Positions 1 to 5,357 are shown, counted from the first letter of the stretch. The stretch is 5,500 nt of DNA from DATGIQ01 sp035295665 (GCA_035295665.1 DATGIQ010000543.1:1-5500), one strand, 5' to 3'. Notes: generated from the letters alone by a model not told the origin. Translations and numbers: made by a program.

Positions 1-1830
1 GTGGGGGACTTCAACAGCGACGGCAAGCTGGACGTTGTGACGGCAAATGGAAACGGCAAGATCAGCGTACTGCTGGGCAATGGGGACGGCACCTTGCAGG
101 CCGCCCAAAGCTTCGCGCCCGGATTTGTTCGGTTTGACGCAGTGGCGGTGGGAGATTTTAACGGCGATGGCAAGCTCGACCTGGTCGTAGCTGGCGAAGC
201 GAATGATTTTAGCGCTACTGTAGGCGTTTTGCTTGGCAACGGCGACGGCACCTTCCAACCCGCTCAGAACTATCCTGGCTTCTCGACCTTCGCCGCCGTG
301 GGCGACTTCAACGGCGATGGCCATCTCGATATCGCGACGCAAGGTGTTCTCGGTGTGACGATCCTGCTCGGCAAGGGGGACGGCACCTTCGGCATCGGCT
401 CGAGCGTTGCAGGGGGCGGCTACTCCGCAGCGGTGGGGGACTTCAACGGCGACGGCATCCCCGACCTGGCCTTGAGCGGTGGTCCGACAACAAGTGTAGT
501 CGGTATCCTCATCGGGAACGGAGATGGCACCCTCCAGCCTGCTCAGTACTACCCCGCTGGCTCCGCTACCCTATCCCTAGCGCTGGGTGACTTCAACCAC
601 GATGGCCATGTCGACCTCGCGGTGGGCACGGAATACGGGCTGGTGAGTATCCTCGTGGGCAACGGCGATGGCACCTTCCAAGCGCTCCAAGGCTTCGCCA
701 CCGGCAAGATCGTAGCCTCCCTGGCGGTGGGCGATTTCAATGGCGATGGCCATCCCGACCTCGCCAGTGTCGATTATTTGGGCGTGTTCATCCTCCTGGG
801 CAAGGGCGACAGCACGGTCCAGGCTGCCAGGGTCTATGCGGTAGGCGACGGTGGCCTTTCCGTAGCCGTGGGCGATTTCAATGGCGATGGCATCCCCGAC
901 CTCGCGGTGGCCGACGGTCGCTTCAACGGCACGCTGAGCATCCTCTTGGGCAACGGCGACGGCACGTTCCGCTCGGGTCCGAGCTACCCGGCCGGCATTG
1001 ATCCGGTGTTCGTGCTCGTGGCGGATTTCAACGGCGATGGCGTCCCCGACGTCGCCGTCCTCGATTCGGATGACGTGAGTGCCGTCCAGATCTTCTTCGG
1101 CAACGGTGATGGCACCTTCCAGCGGGCGCAAAGCTACGCGGTGGGCCGCTATGCGACCTTCATGGCAGCCGGCGATTTCAACGGGGACGGGTTTCCCGAC
1201 TTGGTCGTAGCGAACACCGGAAACATACGCTACGGCGATATGACGGTGAGTGTGTTAGTCAATCACGGCGACGGCACCTTCCAGGCCGCACAGAACTACC
1301 CGGTCGGTTACTATCCGTCCATGGTGGCCGTGGCGGATTTCAACGGCGACGGCTATCTCGACCTCGTCGTGAGCAGCAGTGGCCTGGCGAGCTCGAGCGC
1401 GCTGAGTATCTTGTTCGGCAATGGCGACGGCACCTTTCAGGCCGCACAGAATTGCAGCCCCGGCTCCGGCGTGTACGTTGAGGTGGTGGTGGCCGGCGAC
1501 TTCAACGGCGATGGCCATGCGGACCTCGCCGTGAGTAACGGTTACAGTGTGCGTGTGTTCTTGGGCAACGGGGATGGCACGTTCCAGGGCGGACAGCAGT
1601 ACGCCGGAAACGGACCCTTCGGCATCGGCGATTTCAACCGCGACGGCTTCCTCGACTTGATCGTCAATCAGAATTACGCCCGCACTGTGGTCTTGCTGGG
1701 CAATGGAGATGGCATGTTTCATGCTGTGCCCGGCTGCCCGGTCGTGACTGGGCGCCCGGTAGCGGTGGCGGACTTCAACGGCGATGGTTATCCGGATCTC
1801 GCCGGGGGTTATGCAGGCGGCGCGGTCATC
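1..1830 (+). repeat. In-gene tandem repeat, about 132-162 bp unit (FG-GAP blades)
   Basis: Thirteen tandem units of 44-54 codons. The best conserved DNA words are variants of GACTTCAACGGCGATGGC and GGCAACGGCGATGGCACCTT. Units share the two core motifs but differ in the linking strands and in length, so this is an old, diverged array rather than a recent identical expansion. Short shared words could still allow slippage or recombination between blades. Confidence 0.85.
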
Positions 1831-1857
1831 CTGCTCAATGCGGCGGACTGGCCGTAA
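1..1857 (+). CDS. FG-GAP/VCBS repeat beta-propeller protein, C-terminal part (5' end outside window)
   Basis: The visible 618 residues are built of 13 repeats, each centred on a D-F-N-x-D-G-x-x-D motif (near bases 4, 150, 301, 436, 586, 730, 871, 1021, 1171, 1333, 1495, 1627 and 1768) followed by a strand ending in L-G-N-G-D-G-T-F-Q. This is the FG-GAP/VCBS repeat (PF13517-like), known to form integrin-like beta-propeller blades; the Asp/Asn loop usually binds calcium. Thirteen or more blades suggest two seven-bladed propellers in tandem. The frame is open from base 1 and begins inside a repeat, so the GTG at base 1 is almost surely an internal valine and the signal peptide lies upstream. The protein stops just after the last repeat, ending L-L-N-A-A-D-W-P, with no PEP-CTERM, LPXTG or type IX tail. 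Family members are usually secreted or surface exposed, with adhesion or binding roles; the ligand here cannot be told. Some repeats vary: unit 12 has DFNRDG and unit 5 DFNHDG. Confidence 0.93.
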   Translation: MGDFNSDGKLDVVTANGNGKISVLLGNGDGTLQAAQSFAPGFVRFDAVAVGDFNGDGKLDLVVAGEANDFSATVGVLLGNGDGTFQPAQNYPGFSTFAAVGDFNGDGHLDIATQGVLGVTILLGKGDGTFGIGSSVAGGGYSAAVGDFNGDGIPDLALSGGPTTSVVGILIGNGDGTLQPAQYYPAGSATLSLALGDFNHDGHVDLAVGTEYGLVSILVGNGDGTFQALQGFATGKIVASLAVGDFNGDGHPDLASVDYLGVFILLGKGDSTVQAARVYAVGDGGLSVAVGDFNGDGIPDLAVADGRFNGTLSILLGNGDGTFRSGPSYPAGIDPVFVLVADFNGDGVPDVAVLDSDDVSAVQIFFGNGDGTFQRAQSYAVGRYATFMAAGDFNGDGFPDLVVANTGNIRYGDMTVSVLVNHGDGTFQAAQNYPVGYYPSMVAVADFNGDGYLDLVVSSSGLASSSALSILFGNGDGTFQAAQNCSPGSGVYVEVVVAGDFNGDGHADLAVSNGYSVRVFLGNGDGTFQGGQQYAGNGPFGIGDFNRDGFLDLIVNQNYARTVVLLGNGDGMFHAVPGCPVVTGRPVAVADFNGDGYPDLAGGYAGGAVILLNAADWP

Positions 1858-1929
1858 CGGCGAGCTAGGCAGAAGGGAAGCGGTAAGAAGGTGTCAGGAC
1901 GCGACACTCTCCGTTCGTACACCCTCTGC

Positions 1930-2154
1930 CGCCGCCCGCGAGACTCGGGAACAGCGCAGGCAACGCACCCGAACAGAGCTTCGACCCCAGCTCGAAGCGG
2001 AGGTCCGCAAGTTAGTCGAGCGGCCGTGGATGGGCCGGAGACCGAAGCGTTGCGAGCCATCGACTCCGAATTCCGCGCTGCGGGGTAGCCGTTGGCCATC
2101 GCCATCCTGCAAGCTAGCCTGGCTAGGCGGAAAAAGTTGGCTATCAGAAGGTAA
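1930..2154 (+). pseudogene. Decayed small coding region, unknown family (one frameshift, one in-frame stop)
   Basis: Two frames join into a protein-like sequence. The first, rich in Arg, Glu and Gln, reads ...REQRRQRTRTELRPQLEAE then VRKLVE, and ends near base 2027. With one base restored there, the next frame continues A-A-V-D-G-P-E-T-E-A-L-R-A-I-D-S-E-F-R-A-A-G up to a TAG at 2086-2088. The same frame then continues P-L-A-I-A-I-L-Q-A-S-L-A-R-R-K-K-L-A-I-R-R to TAA at 2152-2154. Third codon positions are mostly G or C along this path, as in the neighbouring genes, and predicted helices run through both joins. I do not recognise the family. The 5' boundary is uncertain; upstream sequence in either frame looks less protein-like. 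The alternative is chance open frames in GC-rich DNA. Confidence 0.38.
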
Positions 2155-2159
2155 AGGGC

Positions 2160-2231
2160 ATGCCTCAGAATGACCCGCGAGCGTGGCGGCTGTTGTTGCC
2201 GCGAACGCGCGTTCGAGATGTTATCCCGTGA
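2160..2231 (+). CDS. Possible 23-residue ORF downstream of the decayed gene
   Basis: An ATG lies five bases after the TAA of the decayed reading frame. AGAAGG sits eight bases before this ATG, a reasonable ribosome-binding site, so the layout looks like a coupled second gene. The product starts M-P-Q-N-D-P-R-A-W-R-L-L-L-P and stops at TGA after 23 codons. It could be the truncated start of a longer gene that belonged with the decayed frame, or chance. No family is recognised. Confidence 0.18.
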   Translation: MPQNDPRAWRLLLPRTRVRDVIP

Positions 2232-2272
2232 CGGGCAGAGCATATCGGGCCGCCGACGCCAACTCCGGCTGG

Positions 2273-3034
2273 TCAGCCGACCTTCACCCACCTAAGGCCA
2301 AGAAAACGCGGAAAGCGCCATGGTGCAGGATAGAGGCGCTCAATCTCCGCCGACGGCATGGGCTCTGCGAGCGCATCGAGCTGGAAGCCTTCGTCCGCAA
2401 AGACGGTTACGTACTGATCCAGAGGGCGATGAATGTGCGTTGTTCGAACGTCACTTCGATGCCTTGAGATCACGAAGGGGGCCTCAATGTATGTCTCAAT
2501 CCCGTAGGGAAACCATGGCTCCTCCTCGTATCCCCAGTACTTCGGCCAGAAGCAAGGATGGGCCAGCGTAGCCACAAACCGCGCTCGCCCCCGTAGTAGT
2601 GCGGCGAGCGCCTTTACGAATGCTCGAAGATCCGGCGCGGTCATTAACGTCATGACCGCCACCGCGGCAGTCACCGAGCCGTTGTCGAAGATACTTGCGG
2701 CCTCCTCGATGGGCATTTCAACAAACCGCACGTTCGGACTACCTTCGCAAACCTTTCGCGCCATGGCCACACTGGCGGGCGACGGCTCTACTGCGAAGAC
2801 CTCTTCCGCCACCTGGGCAAGCCGCGCCGTAAAGTGACCGGTGCCGCACCCCACGTCCAGCATGACAGAGTGATCCGCACCGTCCCATAGGCGCCAGGTC
2901 GTGGGGACAATGACATGGGCGAAACTCAAGTCTTGGCCGGACACAATCTGACGATGGCGTTCCTCGGCCAACTGATCCCATTCGTGAGCGAGGTCGGCGT
3001 GACTTTTGGCAGGACACGGCCCGATACCTGTCAT
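2273..3034 (-). CDS. Class I SAM-dependent methyltransferase, substrate unknown
   Basis: The product is 253 residues from the ATG at 3034, a normal length for a stand-alone Rossmann-fold methyltransferase. Motif I, L-D-V-G-C-G-T-G-H-F, is at residues 59-68 (the SAM-binding glycine loop). An acidic residue ends strand 2 at E83 (VFAVEP), matching the ribose-binding position. An N-terminal cap carries E-W-D-x-L-A-E-E and S-G-Q-D-L-S, and the C-terminal half has HPCFWP (159-164), EAPF-x-I-S and T-x-H-I-H-R-P-L. These are typical of small-molecule type-11/25 methyltransferases; nothing points to DNA or rRNA as substrate. A GTG at 3043 is in frame, but the ATG at 3034 is preferred because AGAGGAGGTG lies eight bases before it, an almost ideal Shine-Dalgarno. 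That site overlaps the final AGG AGG TGA of the upstream gene, so translation is probably coupled. It converges on the FG-GAP gene. Confidence 0.9.
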   Translation of the reverse strand: MTGIGPCPAKSHADLAHEWDQLAEERHRQIVSGQDLSFAHVIVPTTWRLWDGADHSVMLDVGCGTGHFTARLAQVAEEVFAVEPSPASVAMARKVCEGSPNVRFVEMPIEEAASIFDNGSVTAAVAVMTLMTAPDLRAFVKALAALLRGRARFVATLAHPCFWPKYWGYEEEPWFPYGIETYIEAPFVISRHRSDVRTTHIHRPLDQYVTVFADEGFQLDALAEPMPSAEIERLYPAPWRFPRFLGLRWVKVG

Positions 3035-3039
3035 TCCTT

Positions 3040-3672
3040 TCACCTCCTCTTTTGGGATCGCACGAGCATGATGAGGTCCTCCGCCAGGTGAAAGGCGGGA
3101 TGACAGCCTCGACTGAACTCGTCGATGACGTGCGTATCGCCGTCAGCTCGGCCAACGGCAACGCGCGACCCATCCCTCCCGAACCTGGCAATCGTGAACC
3201 GCGACGCCGGCGCTTCCAGGTGTTTGGCTCCGTAGGCGTAGACCTCTGCGCCGGCGGCCGCCAGCTCCCGTGCAGGCTCGTTCAGCTCCGGCAGGCAGAG
3301 GATAAGTTCGCGGCGCCGCGCCTTCTCCATCAAAAGTTTGCGTGATTCCGGATTCTGGGCCCAAGTCATGTCTCGTGTCCAAATGGCGACTCGGCCACCG
3401 TGCTCAATCCAATCGTGCATGTATTTCCTGATTCCCTCGGCGTCAGTTCTTCTATAGACCCGCTGGCCTCGCAGCTCAAGGACCTCTAGCAGCACGAGCA
3501 CGACAAAGAAGATTGCCGACGTGACAAGGAGGGCGACTGCCCACCACGGCAGGCTGCCCGGGGAGGGAAGGAAAGCAATCAGCAGCCCAGCCATGGAAGC
3601 AAAGGATGCTACCAGCGCGACCAGCTTCCGGACCACCTCGCCCCATGCTGCCCACCAAGTTCGCAAGCTCAT
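3040..3672 (-). CDS. Two-TM membrane protein with cytosolic PLD-like-looking domain, unknown function
   Basis: From the ATG at 3672 the product is 210 residues. Two hydrophobic segments, about residues 17-35 and 43-62, form a hairpin separated by P-S-P-G-S-L-P-W-W. A basic stretch (ELRGQRVYRR) then leads into a soluble domain of about 140 residues. That domain alternates strands and helices: R-V-A-I-W-T-R-D-M-T-W-A, then L-I-L-C-L-P, A-E-V-Y-A-Y, R-F-T-I-A-R-F-G-R-D-G-S-R-V-A-V-G, and near the end H-V-I-D-E-F with H-P-A-F-H-L-A-E-D-L. The pattern resembles phospholipase-D-like folds without a clear HKD pair, so binding or regulation may be likelier than phosphodiesterase action; this is inference. 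TTG at 3705 extends the frame by 11 residues, but neither start has a good Shine-Dalgarno. The gene ends five bases before the methyltransferase ATG, so the two are almost certainly co-transcribed. Confidence 0.8.
   Translation of the reverse strand: MSLRTWWAAWGEVVRKLVALVASFASMAGLLIAFLPSPGSLPWWAVALLVTSAIFFVVLVLLEVLELRGQRVYRRTDAEGIRKYMHDWIEHGGRVAIWTRDMTWAQNPESRKLLMEKARRRELILCLPELNEPARELAAAGAEVYAYGAKHLEAPASRFTIARFGRDGSRVAVGRADGDTHVIDEFSRGCHPAFHLAEDLIMLVRSQKRR
3042..3050 (-). promoter_or_regulatory. Strong Shine-Dalgarno of the methyltransferase gene, overlapping the upstream stop codon
   Basis: On the minus strand AGAGGAGGT precedes GAAAGGA and the ATG at 3034. It matches the anti-Shine-Dalgarno core and overlaps the last two Arg codons and the TGA stop of the membrane-protein gene. 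Ribosomes finishing the first gene sit on this site, which favours translational coupling. It also decides the start in favour of ATG 3034, since the site overlaps or abuts the alternative GTG at 3043. Confidence 0.75.
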
Positions 3673-3812
3673 CGTTGTGACCCAAAGCTCTGGCTGCCCA
3701 AACAAAACACGCGAGACAACACAACCGGTTTATGCACCCGCGCCGACGAAGCTATTCTCTCCTTCTTTTAACGCTGGCCCGGAGGATGCGGCATCGGGTC
3801 TTTCCCCTAGGG

Positions 3813-4225
3813 TTATCCGAAAGAATTCCTTTTGGTGTACGCATCCGCCGCCTTCTCCGTCGCCCAATTGCCCAGCCGCCGGCGGTAATCGAAGAACGCT
3901 GCCAGCCAGCCGCTGCCCTGCTCAACGAATGCCCGTATCATCTCCCCAATGCTGTCGTAGGAGCCGTTGGCCAGGACCTCCGCTGCCAGCCGCGCCCACA
4001 CGTGCTCGGCGTCCATCGCCGGAACCCGAGTCCAGTTCACGCCGACCGCTCTTAACTCCCCGGCCGTAGATAATCGCGGAAGGACGGCTCGCGCATACGG
4101 CGCAGGTTGCCCCAAACCATTATGGATTTCCTGGTCCGGGATCGACTCGTTCGGTCGGAACGTTGTCGAACGGCAAACCCGGACCTCGACCAGGGCTTAC
4201 TTTTTCTTAATCGCGACAAACACAT
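3813..4225 (-). pseudogene. Frameshifted small gene, unknown family
   Basis: Two minus-strand frames combine into one plausible protein. The first starts at ATG 4225, where AGAGGAG lies six bases upstream, and reaches M-V-W-G-N-L-R-R-M-R-E-P-S-F-R-D-Y-L-R-P-G before a TAA near 4054. The second frame runs to TAA at 3813-3815 and includes N-W-T-R-V-P, A-E-H-V-W-A-R-L-A-A-E-V-L, G-E-M-I-R-A-F-V-E-Q-G-S-G-W and F-F-D-Y-R-R-R. Restoring one G in the GGGG run near 4060-4063 joins them as D-Y-L-R-P-G-E-L-R-A-V-G-V-N-W. The repaired product would be about 137 residues. A second start, ATG 4120, has AGGA eight bases upstream and would give about 102 residues; the Arg/Ser-rich stretch before it is less convincing. 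The second half has strong GC bias at third positions. A true mutation, a sequencing indel or programmed -1 shifting all remain possible. It lies 140 bp upstream of the membrane-protein gene on the same strand. Confidence 0.5.
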
Positions 4226-4434
4226 AAGCTTCTCCTCTGATCGGCCGTTTGCGGAATGGGGATACCAATCGATGAACTCGTAATGCAGACAGCGATCCGC
4301 AGCGTCCGCGCGGAGTGCCACCTTGACACGTTGCCTTGGTGGACGCGCCCACGCTCCTTGCCGAGGGGCCACGCTGAGGAGTGCTCCTTGGGAGGGCGGG
4401 CAGCTTCAGCAAACAAACACCGAAACCGCCCGAG

Positions 4435-4512
4435 TCAACCCGAACCGGAGTTGCGGTCCAAAGTGAGGTTGGGGCTTGAGAAGAATCCGGATGTGCTGTT
4501 TCCCACGCGCAT
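4435..4512 (-). CDS. Short 25-residue ORF about 100 nt downstream of the GEMM-I aptamer
   Basis: The minus-strand ATG at 4512 has GGAAGG nine bases upstream, a good ribosome-binding site. The product begins M-R-V-G-N-S-T-S-G-F-F-S-S-P-N-L-T-L-D and stops at TGA (4435-4437). A perfect 6-bp hairpin lies just upstream of the ribosome-binding site. By position this is the first ORF on the riboswitch transcript, so it may be a leader peptide, a small gene, or the start of a gene now broken. No homology is recognised and chance is quite possible. Confidence 0.28.
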   Translation of the reverse strand: MRVGNSTSGFFSSPNLTLDRNSGSG

Positions 4513-4530
4513 GGGCCTTTTCCTTCCGGG

Positions 4531-4546
4531 ACGGTGCCATCACCGT
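4531..4546 (-). promoter_or_regulatory. Hairpin between the riboswitch and the short ORF (possible expression platform)
   Basis: ACGGTG and CACCGT form a perfect 6-bp stem with a 4-base loop. On the minus strand it sits a few bases before GGAAGG of the ORF starting at 4512. It has no U-tract, so it is not a standard terminator. If it belongs to the expression platform, control of ribosome access would fit better. This is inference from position only. Confidence 0.3.
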
Positions 4547-4613
4547 ACAGGACCCGCGCATGCGTCAGGACGAGCGAGGATCCCGGTGAACTTTGGGAAT
4601 TCGCTCATCTTTT

Positions 4614-4725
4614 CGGTAGCCTGGCAACCCGTCGGGATGGATGGCGGCCGATTTGCAATCGGCCACCATGGGCTCGACGGGCCCATGGCTTTGCGTCCCC
4701 GCCTTGCGACGGGTTTGCCCTTATC
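4614..4725 (-). ncRNA. GEMM-I class (cyclic di-GMP-I) riboswitch aptamer
   Basis: Read on the minus strand, AAGGGCAAACC (from 4722) is followed by a hairpin CCCGTC-GCAA-GGCGGG with a GNRA tetraloop, then the invariant linker GGGACGCAAAGCC (4699-4687). Next is a perfect 8-bp stem CCATGGGC/GCCCATGG (4688-4681 with 4673-4666). A second hairpin, GGCCGATT/AATCGGCC with a GCA loop (4664-4646), follows. The 3' side ends CGACGGGTTGCC (4634-4623). The order of AGGGCAAACC, GNRA stem, GACGCAAAGCC, stem and GGGTTGCC is diagnostic of GEMM-I RNAs, which bind cyclic di-GMP and in some variants cGAMP. The hairpin at 4664-4646 is extra compared with the Vibrio cholerae Vc2 RNA. AGGG at the ligand site looks like the c-di-GMP type. 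The controlled gene should lie at lower coordinates on the minus strand, where only a short ORF and a frameshifted gene are seen. Confidence 0.87.
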
Positions 4726-4813
4726 GAAGATGAGGAGGCCGCCGCCGGCCTCGCTGCGGGCCCGCCAAAGATTTCTTCGCGGTTGCCGCGTGCATCCTCA
4801 CCGTCTCGAACGA

Positions 4814-4842
4814 AGCGTAGGTCAGATCCGCCGTGCCGTCAA
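4814..4842 (-). promoter_or_regulatory. Candidate sigma-70-type promoter for the riboswitch transcript
   Basis: On the minus strand TTGACG (4842-4837) and TACGCT (4819-4814) are separated by exactly 17 bases. The -35 box matches five of six consensus bases; the -10 box is weaker (TA...T). A start near 4806 would give about 80 nt of leader before the aptamer. Spacing, orientation and position are right, but single promoter matches in GC-rich DNA are weak evidence. Confidence 0.38.
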
Positions 4843-4861
4843 ACGGCCAGAACAGGCCGTT
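4842..4861. terminator. Inverted repeat, weak terminator or operator next to the -35 box
   Basis: AACGGCC (4842-4848) and GGCCGTT (4855-4861) form a perfect 7-bp stem with loop AGAACA. On the minus strand it ends in TTT and runs directly into the candidate -35 box. It could be a weak terminator for the PEP-CTERM gene, which stops about 77 bases upstream, or a binding site that overlaps the promoter. The T-tract is too short for a strong intrinsic terminator. Confidence 0.3.
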
Positions 4862-4937
4862 GCAACGACGTCGCCGCCAATGGATGCGTGACCTAGAGCG
4901 GAGGAACTGGGAGATGGCGGAAATGCCACCCAAGGCG

Positions 4938-5357
4938 TCAGCCCCGTAGCTGGCTGCTTTGCGGTCGACACAGAAGTCCGGCGCTCGTGCTGCATCGCCG
5001 GCACCACGGGAGATAAGCAACAACGCTTACCATGATCATCATGAGCAGCACCAGAGCAGACGGCTCCGGAACGGGAGCGAGGGAGGGCGTGCCGAGGAAT
5101 CCATGCTGGCGCCGTTCGAGATCGGTGTAGTCGCCCACGATCTGTCCCGCATTATTGATCCCGTAGGCGTCGGTTTGGACTGCGCCGGGGAAATCCAACG
5201 CAATGTACGTGCCACCGGTGTAAAGAAAGGATCCATGCGTGGAAAACCCCACGATCTGTCCCGCGTCATTAATACCGTTGGCCGTGGAGAACTGCGCCCC
5301 CGGTACATCGAGGGTTGTGTAGCTGCCACCGCTGTAGAGAAAGCCGTGGACGGCGAA
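4938..5357 (-). pseudogene. HAF-repeat PEP-CTERM protein, 5'-truncated
   Basis: The frame reads two HAF-type repeats: H-G-F-L-Y-S-G-G-S-Y-T-T-L-D-V-P-G-A with G-I-N-D-A-G-Q-I-V-G, then G-S-F-L-Y-T-G-G-T-Y-I-A-L-D-F-P-G-A with G-I-N-N-A-G-Q-I-V-G. The unit is 38 codons, and CCCACGATCTGTCCCGC recurs on the plus strand at 5134 and 5248. After a short linker comes V-P-E-P-S-A-L, a hydrophobic run (VLLMMIMVSVVAYL) and a basic W-C-R-R-C: a PEP-CTERM sorting signal, recognised by exosortase for export to the cell surface. Family members begin with a signal peptide and several more repeats; here none is present. The frame is open up to a TAA at 5400-5402 but has no start until an internal GTG at 5252, so the gene is broken on its 5' side, apparently by the adjoining IS. 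About 17 residues follow the RR cluster before TGA at 4938, longer than usual, hinting at a lost stop or a further indel. Confidence 0.78.
5134..5269 (-). repeat. HAF repeat core, two copies 114 bp apart
   Basis: The plus-strand word CCCACGATCTGTCCCGC occurs at 5134 and again at 5248, encoding A-G-Q-I-V-G on the minus strand. The 114-bp spacing equals one 38-residue HAF unit. It shows the repeat structure of the PEP-CTERM protein rather than a separate element. Confidence 0.7.

Larger units (their letters stand above)
1858..2272. other. Gap between convergent genes, no intact gene
   Basis: These 415 bases separate the FG-GAP gene from the convergent methyltransferase gene. No intact gene is convincing. 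The stretch holds a probable decayed plus-strand gene (about 1930-2154) and a 23-codon ORF at 2160-2231, both listed separately. A weak inverted repeat, GTGTC (1891-1895) with GACAC (1903-1907), lies 34 bases after the FG-GAP stop. It has no T-tract, so it is only a poor terminator candidate. I see no clear bidirectional terminator. Confidence 0.6.
4226..4613. other. Gap downstream of the riboswitch, no convincing long gene
   Basis: Open frames exist on both strands, including a 211-codon plus-strand one, but their composition (many Arg, Pro, Ser, Cys and His, few hydrophobic cores) looks like GC-rich non-coding DNA, and the plus-strand one runs over the riboswitch. On the minus strand this is the transcript just after the aptamer. 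It contains a short hairpin (4531-4546), a short ORF with a good ribosome-binding site (4435-4512) and the leader of the frameshifted gene. After the TGA at 4435 the same minus frame is open to about 4207, but with no recognisable sequence. Confidence 0.55.
4726..4937. other. Gap between the PEP-CTERM gene and the riboswitch
   Basis: No protein gene is supported. Open minus-strand frames here have no recognisable content. The stretch holds the candidate promoter at 4814-4842 and an inverted repeat at 4842-4861. It probably serves as the 3' end of the PEP-CTERM transcript and the promoter region of the riboswitch transcript. Confidence 0.5.

Noticed and set aside
1..3. GTG at base 1 as the true start of the FG-GAP gene
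   Set aside because: It is the Val of a V-G-D-F-N repeat motif, so the gene continues to the left of the window.
577..1131. 184-codon open frame antisense to the FG-GAP gene
   Set aside because: It mirrors the repeat sequence (periodic A-I-A-I-E-I) and is a by-product of the repeated GC-rich codons on the other strand.
1255..1722. 155-codon open frame antisense to the FG-GAP gene
   Set aside because: Same cause: a periodic shadow of the repeats, with no independent start signal or domain.
1..1857. CRISPR-like periodicity
   Set aside because: The repeats are coding, 132-162 bp apart, in frame and variable, which fits protein blades and not repeat-spacer units.
1809..2291. 160-codon minus-strand open frame in the gap
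   Set aside because: Composition is rich in Arg, Cys, Ser and Pro with no motif; it overlaps both flanking gene ends, and the plus strand reads better here.
3521..4069. 182-codon plus-strand open frame
   Set aside because: It runs antisense to the membrane-protein gene and the frameshifted gene and is dominated by Pro, Arg and Ser.
4417..4440. TTGACT on the minus strand as a -35 box for the downstream gene
   Set aside because: At 17-base spacing the -10 position reads TGTTTG, too far from consensus to support.
4646..4688. Two adjacent perfect hairpins as a terminator or IS end
   Set aside because: They fall inside the GEMM-I aptamer with its conserved linker beside them, and no T-tract follows.
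4256..4891. 211-codon plus-strand open frame
   Set aside because: It crosses the minus-strand riboswitch, lacks a ribosome-binding site and shows no recognisable motif or coding bias.
4721..5023. Minus-strand open frame between the PEP-CTERM tail and the riboswitch
   Set aside because: Overlaps the PEP-CTERM frame and candidate promoter; composition is non-protein-like.
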